The notes beneath the pieces were generated by a model. The model was given only the letters and a program-made list of their open reading frames with translations, did not search any database and was not told the origin of the DNA. A DNA stretch of 64,000 nucleotides from an uncultured Flavobacteriaceae bacterium. Its GTDB lineage: Bacteria > Bacteroidota > Bacteroidia > Flavobacteriales > Flavobacteriaceae. The DNA is taken from the NCBI GenBank assembly GCA_905181615.1, contig CAJIYH010000006.1, forward strand, positions 62,001 to 126,000, in the 5' to 3' direction. Position 1 is the stretch's first letter. The number at the start of each line of letters is the position of its first letter. Position numbers and translations under genes: made by a program. This document shows, in pieces, positions 36,126 through 42,631 of the stretch.

Positions 36126-37276
36126 GATTTAAGTCGATTAATTGCGGTTTGTATATCTTCTAATTTAACACATAAAGAGAAGCGGATATATCCTTCTCCT
36201 TGGCTTCCAAATATTGTTCCCGGAGTGATGAAAATATTATATTCTAAAAGTACGCTGTCTATGAATTCTTCTGATTTTATAGACTGGTTCTTTAACTTAG
36301 CCCACAAAAACATCCCTACACTTTTAGGATCAAATTCACTTCCCATAAGGGTTGCTAACTCAATCATGGCTTTCCTGCGTTCTGCATAAATTTTATTTAG
36401 CTCTTCAAACCAAATGTTTTCAAGTTTTAACGCTGCAATTGCACCTTTTTGAATTCCAAAAAACATTCCAGAATCCATATTACTTTTAACCTTTAATACC
36501 GCATTAATATATTTTGAATTTCCAGTTAGCATTCCTACGCGCCATCCCGATAAGTTATATGCCTTACTTAAAGAGTTAAGTTCTATAGCAACATCCATTG
36601 CTCCAGTTTGACTCATTAAACTTTGTGGATTTTTATTTAAAATAAAACTATATGGATTGTCATTGATTAATAAAACATCATTTTTCTTTGCCCATTCAAT
36701 CAAGCGGATAAAGGTATCAACATCTACTTGAGCACCAGTTGGCATGTGTGGATAATTTAACCACATTAACTTCACATTTGTTGTGTCAACTTTTGATAAA
36801 GCTTCAAAATCAGGTTGCCAATTGTTTTCTTCTTTCAAATCATAGAATACAGCTTCTGCTTCAAGCAATTGAGTAATGGAACTGTAGGTAGGATATCCTG
36901 GGTTTGGAATTAATACTTGATCTCCTTTGTTCAGAAATGCCATAGAAATATGCATTATACCTTCTTTCGAGCCCATAAGAGGAAGCACTTCAGAATTAGC
37001 GTCTAGAGTCACATTATACTGTTTTTGATAAAAAGAAGCAATCGCCTCTCTTAACTCTGGAAGCCCTTGATAACTTTGATACATGTGCGCTTTTGGCTCG
37101 AGCAAACTATCCTTGATAGCCGCAATAACTGAAGGATCTGGAGGTAAGTCTGGACTTCCAATCCCCATATTAAGGATTGGTTTCCCTGCTTTAATCAAAG
37201 CCGATACTTCTCTAAGTTTTTTAGAAAAATAATATTCTTTTACGCTGTCAAGGCGCTTTGCTGTTCGAGTACTCAT
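36122..37276 (-). CDS. Class I aminotransferase of the Phe/Tyr operon
   Basis: 384 residues. NYPHMPTG at 174-181 and PLP Lys238 in LNSLSKAYNLSGWRVG. It resembles the LL-diaminopimelate-type/aspartate subgroup by overall pattern, but its position between pheA and tyrA with 4-nt overlaps on both sides makes it the likely aromatic aminotransferase turning phenylpyruvate and 4-hydroxyphenylpyruvate into Phe and Tyr. Substrate is inferred from context only. Confidence 0.88.
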   Translation of the reverse strand: MSTRTAKRLDSVKEYYFSKKLREVSALIKAGKPILNMGIGSPDLPPDPSVIAAIKDSLLEPKAHMYQSYQGLPELREAIASFYQKQYNVTLDANSEVLPLMGSKEGIMHISMAFLNKGDQVLIPNPGYPTYSSITQLLEAEAVFYDLKEENNWQPDFEALSKVDTTNVKLMWLNYPHMPTGAQVDVDTFIRLIEWAKKNDVLLINDNPYSFILNKNPQSLMSQTGAMDVAIELNSLSKAYNLSGWRVGMLTGNSKYINAVLKVKSNMDSGMFFGIQKGAIAALKLENIWFEELNKIYAERRKAMIELATLMGSEFDPKSVGMFLWAKLKNQSIKSEEFIDSVLLEYNIFITPGTIFGSQGEGYIRFSLCVKLEDIQTAINRLKS

Positions 37277-38100
37277 AGTTTGTTTTTTGGGTATTCTCCA
37301 AGAATTTTAAATTCAGTTGCCATGATTTCTATTATAGATCGGGCTTTTTTATAATGCTCAATAGCGTCAAAGGTAACGTCAACAAAAAAGGCATATTTAC
37401 CAGGTGTTTCAATTACAGGTAAGGATTGAATTTTGGTTAAGTTCAATTGACAATCACTCATAACGTTTAAAACCGCAGCAAGACTTCCTCTTTGATGGTC
37501 TAATACAAATTTTAGAGCCGCTTTATTTATGTTTTTATCTTCAACCAAAGCTCCCTTTTTCTGAACGATTACAAAACGAGTTACATTGTTCTTAATGGTT
37601 TGAATTGATTCTGAAAACACTTCCAAATTAAAAATATTAGCAGCTTTTGTACTCGCCACTGCTCCAATTCCATGAAGTTGATCTTCTTCGATCTTACGGG
37701 CTATATCCGCAGTGTCTTCGGCTTCAACTAAACGTATATGTGAATGTTCTGAGAAAAAAGATTTACACTGCAACAAAGCCATGGGATGAGAATGCACTTC
37801 TTTTAGGTCTGCAATAGATTGACCTTGAAGTCCCATTAGGTTATGTTCTATATTTAAGTATGATTCTCCAATAATTTGCAGGTTGTGCTTGTCTAATAAT
37901 GCATAATTTGGGATGATGGATCCGGCAATAGAATTTTCAATTGCCATAACCGCTTGGGTTGCTCTCCCTGAAACTAAAGCGTCTGCTAAGGCATCAAAAG
38001 TTAGGCATTCTGAAATCTGAATATCTGACGGAAAATAGTTCAATGCCACCTGATGGTGAAAAGATCCTTGAATTCCTTGAATAGCGATTATCGATTGCAT
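37273..38100 (-). CDS. pheA: Prephenate dehydratase
   Basis: 275 residues. A catalytic PDT domain (ENSIAGSI at 55-62, HSHPMALLQC at 103-112, NNVTRF at 171-176 with the catalytic Thr) and a C-terminal ACT domain (about 195-270) for Phe feedback, with ETPGKYAFFVD at 231-241 in place of the classical ESRP loop. No mutase domain. First gene of the operon behind the attenuator, so it is controlled by transcription attenuation and probably also allosterically by Phe. Confidence 0.95.
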   Translation of the reverse strand: MQSIIAIQGIQGSFHHQVALNYFPSDIQISECLTFDALADALVSGRATQAVMAIENSIAGSIIPNYALLDKHNLQIIGESYLNIEHNLMGLQGQSIADLKEVHSHPMALLQCKSFFSEHSHIRLVEAEDTADIARKIEEDQLHGIGAVASTKAANIFNLEVFSESIQTIKNNVTRFVIVQKKGALVEDKNINKAALKFVLDHQRGSLAAVLNVMSDCQLNLTKIQSLPVIETPGKYAFFVDVTFDAIEHYKKARSIIEIMATEFKILGEYPKNKL

Positions 38101-38121
38101 TATTTGTTTTACTTTTTGTTC

Positions 38122-38150
38122 AAAAAAAAAGTCCCGATTAAATCAGGACT
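38122..38150 (-). terminator. Attenuator terminator (3:4 helix) before pheA
   Basis: On the minus strand AGTCCTGAT, loop TTA/TAA, ATCGGGACT: nine base pairs with one T-G wobble, plus a flanking A-T pair, followed by nine T. It stands 22 nt before the pheA ATG and after the leader peptide, so it would stop transcription unless the antiterminator forms. Confidence 0.9.
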
Positions 38151-38210
38151 TGTATAGGTTATCAACTTAATAATATTACAATGCCCTGTTGTCTTCTAGA
38201 TAAAAGAAGA
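38130..38210 (-). promoter_or_regulatory. Phe/Tyr attenuator RNA (helices 1:2, 2:3, 3:4)
   Basis: Minus strand, in order. Helix 1:2: TCTTCT (38210-38205, within the Phe codons) pairs with AGAAGA (38197-38192) over a 7-nt loop. Helix 2:3 antiterminator: CAGGGCATTGTA (38188-38177, ending at the leader stop codon) pairs with TACAAGTCCTG (38154-38144) as CAGG/CCTG and TTGTA/TACAA with a small internal loop. Helix 3:4 is the terminator, which uses the same GTCCTG. A ribosome stalled on the Phe run frees strand 2 and permits readthrough. One reaching the stop codon covers strand 2 and lets the terminator fold. Confidence 0.85.
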
Positions 38211-38247
38211 AAAAGAAACGGTTGTAATATGAAGTTGTTGTTGTCAT
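38176..38247 (-). CDS. Phe/Tyr leader peptide of the pheA operon
   Basis: 23 codons: Met, four Thr, Ser, Tyr-Tyr, Asn, Arg, five Phe in a row, Tyr, then LEDNRAL and TAA. Eight of 23 residues are Phe or Tyr, the two end products of the operon. The ATG is 18 nt past the -7 box, the stop lies inside antiterminator strand 2, and the terminator follows 25 nt later. Codons, structure and gene context all fit a ribosome-sensing leader peptide comparable to enterobacterial pheL but independent in sequence. Confidence 0.88.
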   Translation of the reverse strand: MTTTTSYYNRFFFFFYLEDNRAL

Positions 38248-38265
38248 TTTTGTTTTAATACATTA

Positions 38266-38296
38266 CAAATGTACACTCCAGATTGAGAAAAACAAA
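38266..38296 (-). promoter_or_regulatory. Promoter of the Phe/Tyr operon
   Basis: On the minus strand TTTG (38296-38293), a 19-nt spacer and TACATTTG (38273-38266), an exact match to the Bacteroidota consensus. The predicted transcription start near 38259 leaves about 12 nt before the leader-peptide ATG. Confidence 0.8.
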
Positions 38297-38311
38297 TTTT
38301 TACCTATTTAA

Positions 38312-38342
38312 TTTATCTAAGACGAACAAATCTGTATATTTA
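38312..38342 (+). promoter_or_regulatory. Promoter candidate for the desaturase-CDGSH gene
   Basis: TTTA at 38312-38315, a 19-nt spacer and TATATTTA at 38335-38342 (one mismatch in the -7 box). It lies back-to-back with the aromatic operon promoter. Confidence 0.4.
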
Positions 38343-38353
38343 ATATCGATATT
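38342..38353. promoter_or_regulatory. 12-bp palindrome at the start site
   Basis: AATATCGATATT is a perfect palindrome, immediately after the proposed -7 box of the desaturase-CDGSH gene and spanning the expected transcription start. It could be a repressor operator; in AT-rich DNA chance is not excluded. Confidence 0.3.
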
Positions 38354-38380
38354 GAATTGAAATCTCATAAAACACATTAA

Positions 38381-39463
38381 ATGATTGAAGAAATCCTAAA
38401 CATTGAAAATATTGACATATACTTTGTTATTGGAATAATATTATTTTTTGGGATTTTAGAGAGTATTTCTGGTTTTTTAAAAAACTCAAATCGAAAAAAA
38501 GGAGATTGGATTCAAGAAATTATGAGTTTTTTTGTTTTAGGAAATCTAGTTAAGCCTCTTATTGTTTTTTTGATATTCAAAGCTGGAGATTTGTATTTTC
38601 CAGAGTATCGATCTAGTTTAGGTTCATATTCTTTTATCATATTATTTTTAAGCTACATACTTATAGACGACCTTCTTCAATATTGGTATCATCGCACAGC
38701 TCATGAAACTCCATTTCTATGGAAACTACACAGACCACATCACCAAGCTGAAGAAATGGGATATTTTGTTTCCTATAGAAATGCATTACTTTATTACTTA
38801 TTGATGCCTAACATTTGGTGGGTTGCACTGGTTCTGTTTTTGGGCGGTGCTAAGGCAGTAGCTCTAGGATTAATCCTGAAACAATTTGTTATTATAGGCT
38901 CTCACAGCCGATTGAAGTGGGATAAACCTTTTTATGAATATGCTGTGTTACATCCAATAATTAAAGTAATAGAGCGGATCATTATCACTCCAGCATTCCA
39001 CCACTCACACCATGGAACTTCTCGTTTAGATTCTGCTAGTGAACCCAATGGAAATTTTGGCAATATGTTTAGTCTTTGGGATCAACTTTTTGGGACAGCT
39101 ACGTTTCAAAACAGCTATCCAAAAGAATATGGTTTACAACAAAAAACAAACGATCCTTGGACTGCATCCTATTTTTATCCTTTTGTTAAATCACCTGACC
39201 CAAAAAGCGAATGGAATTCAGGATTTAAAAAAACGGATACTTTGTCTTTAGAAGCACTTTCTGTTTCTTTAACCAAAGGAGAAAATTATTTATGGTGCGC
39301 GTGTGGCATGAGTACTAAACAGCCCTTTTGTGATGGTTCGCATCATGGATCTAAGTTTAAACCTCAAAAATTCACTGCTAAAAGAACGGGAGAAGTTAAA
39401 CTCTGTAATTGCAAAAAAAGTAATCAAACTCCGTTTTGTGATGACACCCACCTTACCCTATGA
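38381..39463 (+). CDS. Sterol desaturase/hydroxylase fused to two CDGSH motifs
   Basis: 360 residues. About 10-245 is a membrane fatty-acid hydroxylase/sterol desaturase domain with four or five helices and di-iron His motifs HRTAH (104-108), HRPHH (117-121) and HHSHH (207-211). After a linker come two CDGSH-type 2Fe-2S motifs: Cys306, Cys308, Cys317, His321 (FCDGSH) and Cys342, Cys344, Cys353, His357 (FCDDTH). The tail could deliver electrons to the di-iron centre, which normally depends on an external donor; that is inference. Lipid substrate unknown. The SDR gene overlaps its end by 4 nt. Confidence 0.88.
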   Translation: MIEEILNIENIDIYFVIGIILFFGILESISGFLKNSNRKKGDWIQEIMSFFVLGNLVKPLIVFLIFKAGDLYFPEYRSSLGSYSFIILFLSYILIDDLLQYWYHRTAHETPFLWKLHRPHHQAEEMGYFVSYRNALLYYLLMPNIWWVALVLFLGGAKAVALGLILKQFVIIGSHSRLKWDKPFYEYAVLHPIIKVIERIIITPAFHHSHHGTSRLDSASEPNGNFGNMFSLWDQLFGTATFQNSYPKEYGLQQKTNDPWTASYFYPFVKSPDPKSEWNSGFKKTDTLSLEALSVSLTKGENYLWCACGMSTKQPFCDGSHHGSKFKPQKFTAKRTGEVKLCNCKKSNQTPFCDDTHLTL

Positions 39464-40185
39464 AAAACACACCAAAGAAAGCCATAATTATCGGTGCAAG
39501 TTCAGGAATTGGAAAGGCACTAGCTCGAGAGCTAATTCAAAATAATTACCGTGTTGGTGTTACAGGTCGGAGGAAAGAACAACTTGTAGCACTTCAAAAA
39601 GAACATCCAAAAGAAATTTACATCAAGGCATTCGACTGCAAGCAGGAAGATGCATTGGATCATATAGAAGCCTTAACCGACTCCCTAGGTGGTGTTGATC
39701 TATTCATTATAAGTGCAGGGGTTGGGCACATTAATCCTAATTTTGATTTTAATTTAGAAGACCAAACCAATCAGTTGAACGTAATTGCTTTTACACTTTT
39801 AGTGAATTGGAGCATGCATTATTTCAGAACAAAAGGGCATGGACATTTAGTGACTATTTCATCTGTAGCAAGTTTGAGGGGAGGTAGGCACGGCCCCGCA
39901 TACGGTGCTTCCAAAGCATATCAATCGAACTACATTGAAGGGATGGCTCAAAAAGCTATTCAAAGTAAATTACCTATTTATACCACAGACGTTCGTCCTG
40001 GTTTTGTTAAGACAGCCATGGCTAAAGGGCCTAAAATGTTTTGGGTGTCCAGTAAAGAAAAGGCAGCAAAGCAAATTTACAGGAGTATTCAGAAGAAAAA
40101 ACGAATTGTATACATCACGCGTCGCTGGATACTAATTGGTTGGATTCTAAAACGAATTCCTTGGTTTATATACAAACACATGTAA
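39460..40185 (+). CDS. SDR-family NAD(P)-dependent oxidoreductase
   Basis: 241 residues. Classical SDR: cofactor motif GASSGIG at 12-18, active-site Ser134/135, Tyr148 and Lys152 (YGASK). The C-terminal basic helices (KKRIVYITRRWILIGWILK) look membrane-associated. Coupled by a 4-nt overlap to the desaturase-CDGSH gene, suggesting the two act on the same lipid, for example hydroxylation followed by oxidation. Confidence 0.88.
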   Translation: MKNTPKKAIIIGASSGIGKALARELIQNNYRVGVTGRRKEQLVALQKEHPKEIYIKAFDCKQEDALDHIEALTDSLGGVDLFIISAGVGHINPNFDFNLEDQTNQLNVIAFTLLVNWSMHYFRTKGHGHLVTISSVASLRGGRHGPAYGASKAYQSNYIEGMAQKAIQSKLPIYTTDVRPGFVKTAMAKGPKMFWVSSKEKAAKQIYRSIQKKKRIVYITRRWILIGWILKRIPWFIYKHM

Positions 40186-40219
40186 GCATTTTTTAATTTA
40201 TCTTTATAAAAAAAAGCGA

Positions 40220-41113
40220 GTGGCATTAATTATCAATCAAGTCAAAAAAAAGTACGGAAAAATTGAAGCTCTTCAAGGGGTTTCAATAGCACTTAAAGCA
40301 GGTGAGGTAGTTGGTTTATTAGGTCCTAACGGGGCAGGAAAATCTACGCTCATGAAAATACTAACCGGATCCGTAGAACAGTGGAATGGTACAATTACTT
40401 ATAAAGATTTAGATTTAAGGGATTCCCTTAAAAGTATTCAACAAAACACAGGATACCTACCCGAAAATAATCCTTTGTATGGCGAGTTATTTGTATTGGA
40501 ATATCTGCACTTTACGGCTTCGCTTTACAAAATCAAAGATGCACCATTTACAAAAATCATAGACCAAGTTGGTCTTACAGAATATAGAAACCGAAAAATA
40601 GATACGCTCTCAAAAGGATATCAGCAGCGCGTGGGACTTGCAGCTGCATTGCTTCATAATCCAGAAATATTAATTTTAGATGAGCCAACAACTGGCTTGG
40701 ACCCAAACCAAATGGTCGAAATTAGAAAGTTAATTCGAAATCTCGGCAAAGACAAAATTGTAATTCTTTCCAGTCACATCCTCTCAGAAGTAGAAAGTGT
40801 TTGTGACAGAGTTGTTATTATAAAAGAAGGGAAACTTGTCGCAGATAAAAATCTAGAAGATCTTAGAAAAGGACAGCAGCAAGTTATATTAGTAGAATTT
40901 GATTACCGTGTTGAAACAGAGGCTTTGTCCAAAATTCCTCACGCAACTAAAGTGGTCAATACCTTTGATTTTACTTATGAAATAAATTTTGACACAAAAG
41001 AAGACATGCGAACTCAAGTATTTGATTTTGCACGCGAAAATGAACTTAAAATTTTGGGATTACAACTTAAAAACGAAAACTTAGAACAGTTGTTTACAGA
41101 AACAACAACCTAA
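40220..41113 (+). CDS. gldA: ABC transporter ATPase, GldA-type
   Basis: 297 residues, start GTG at 40220. Walker A GPNGAGKS at 35-42, a Q-loop region with YLPENNPLY at 79-87 (a hallmark of GldA), signature LSKGYQQRV at 130-138 and Walker B ILILDEP at 150-156. GldA was described as the ATPase of the GldAFG transporter needed for gliding in Flavobacterium johnsoniae. gldF and gldG are not next to it here, so the partner must be elsewhere; the gliding role is thus uncertain. Confidence 0.82.
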   Translation: MALIINQVKKKYGKIEALQGVSIALKAGEVVGLLGPNGAGKSTLMKILTGSVEQWNGTITYKDLDLRDSLKSIQQNTGYLPENNPLYGELFVLEYLHFTASLYKIKDAPFTKIIDQVGLTEYRNRKIDTLSKGYQQRVGLAAALLHNPEILILDEPTTGLDPNQMVEIRKLIRNLGKDKIVILSSHILSEVESVCDRVVIIKEGKLVADKNLEDLRKGQQQVILVEFDYRVETEALSKIPHATKVVNTFDFTYEINFDTKEDMRTQVFDFARENELKILGLQLKNENLEQLFTETTT

Positions 41114-41116
41114 AGA

Positions 41117-41644
41117 ATGATAAAAAAACCTCGTCTTATCATAGCACCTTTAACCAAATCTGACTGTGCAGATATTCATTATAAAAATAGTTTTTCTGAA
41201 GTTGCAGCATTCAACACCATTGGAATCCCTAAAAACCTTAAGGTTACAGAAGACTTTTTACAGCCTCTTTTTAAGCCTCAACAAGTTGAAAATGGTCAGC
41301 AATTGGGATGGAGTATTCGCTTGCTTAAAGACAATACTTTTATTGGTGAATTGGGGAAGCGTGTTTCTACCCCTAAGTTCAACAAAGGTGAAATTCATTA
41401 TAGTCTAATTCCAGAATTTTGTAATAAAGGCTATGCGACCGAAGCAGTTCAGGCTATCTTAAAGCATGGTTTTGAAACCCTAAACTTACACCGTATCGAA
41501 GCAGGGGTAACTTCTCAGAATTTAAAATCTATTAAATTACTAGAAAAAGTAGGGATGACGCGTGAGGGAATGCACCGAAAAATTTTGCTGATTCGCGGAC
41601 AATGGATTGACAATTTTAGCTATGCTATTTTGGTGGAAGATTAA
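41117..41644 (+). CDS. GNAT N-acetyltransferase (RimJ/RimL-like)
   Basis: 175 residues. The acetyl-CoA site region YSLIPEFCNKGYATEA at 95-110 and AIL.HGFETLNLHRIEAGVTSQN typical of RimJ/RimL enzymes, then KLLEKVGMTREG. These acetylate ribosomal protein N-termini or small amines; the target here is unknown. It follows gldA by 3 nt but shares no obvious function with it. Confidence 0.88.
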   Translation: MIKKPRLIIAPLTKSDCADIHYKNSFSEVAAFNTIGIPKNLKVTEDFLQPLFKPQQVENGQQLGWSIRLLKDNTFIGELGKRVSTPKFNKGEIHYSLIPEFCNKGYATEAVQAILKHGFETLNLHRIEAGVTSQNLKSIKLLEKVGMTREGMHRKILLIRGQWIDNFSYAILVED

Positions 41645-41668
41645 GTTGAGCTTATCTTTTTAAACTCC

Positions 41669-42625
41669 CTAAAAAACCGCCTCAGCTACCGCTTTAATAT
41701 TATCGGATTTTCCCATTGAATAATAATGCAAAAAAGGAACACCAGCAGCTTTTAGTTCGTTACTCTGTTGTATACACCATTCTACTCCAACCTGACGAAT
41801 TGCGGAATTATCCTTACACTTGATTACTGACTTGATTAATGCCTCCGGCAAATCAACGTGAAAACGTTGCGGTATAGCGTTCAATTGTTTTAAAGTTGCA
41901 AAAGGTTTTAGACCTGGGATTATAGGCACATTAATTCCTGCTTCTTTACATTTATCTACAAACTCAAAATATTTTTGGTTGTCAAAAAACATTTGTGTTA
42001 CTATATAGTTTGCGCCGGCTTCAATTTTTTTCTTTAAAAAATGAATGTCACTTTCTAGCGAAGGTGCTTCCATATGTTTTTCGGGATAGCCCGAAACTCC
42101 AATGCAAAAATCAGTCTTCGAGGTATTTAAAATCTCTTCATCTAAATAGTACCCCTTATTTAATTCCTGAACCTGATTTACAAGTTCATTAGCAAATGTA
42201 TGTCCATCTTTGTGGGGCTTAAAATAGGTTTCTGACTTAATTGCATCACCACGTAGTGCCACTACGTTATCGATACCTAAAAAATCGAGGTCAATCAAAA
42301 AATTTTCTGTGTCTTCTTTTGTGAATCCACCACATAATATGTGTGGAATAGCGTCAACATTATACTTATGTTGTAATGCAGCGCAAATACCAACAGTCCC
42401 CGGACGTTTTCTTATAACGTGCTTCTCTAGAAGTCCATTAGAAAGTTCCTTGTAAACGTATTCTTCTCTATGATAAGTAACATCAATAAAAGGAGGATTG
42501 AAATCCATTAAAGGATCTATGGATTCATATATTGATTGTATGTTCTGACCTTTTAAAGGAGGTAATATTTCAAAGGTAAACTGGGTTAAACCAGCCGCTT
42601 TTTTAATGTGGTCTGTTACTTTCAT
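41669..42625 (-). CDS. metF: 5,10-methylenetetrahydrofolate reductase
   Basis: 318 residues. FAD enzyme making 5-methyl-THF, the methyl donor of MetH. FEILPPL at about 18-24, DVTYHREEY, VVALRGD and VTQMFFDNQKYFEFV are family blocks. Last gene of the SAM-riboswitch operon, 6 nt after metH, so folate and methionine enzymes are made together. Confidence 0.97.
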   Translation of the reverse strand: MKVTDHIKKAAGLTQFTFEILPPLKGQNIQSIYESIDPLMDFNPPFIDVTYHREEYVYKELSNGLLEKHVIRKRPGTVGICAALQHKYNVDAIPHILCGGFTKEDTENFLIDLDFLGIDNVVALRGDAIKSETYFKPHKDGHTFANELVNQVQELNKGYYLDEEILNTSKTDFCIGVSGYPEKHMEAPSLESDIHFLKKKIEAGANYIVTQMFFDNQKYFEFVDKCKEAGINVPIIPGLKPFATLKQLNAIPQRFHVDLPEALIKSVIKCKDNSAIRQVGVEWCIQQSNELKAAGVPFLHYYSMGKSDNIKAVAEAVF

Positions 42626-42631
42626 AAATAG

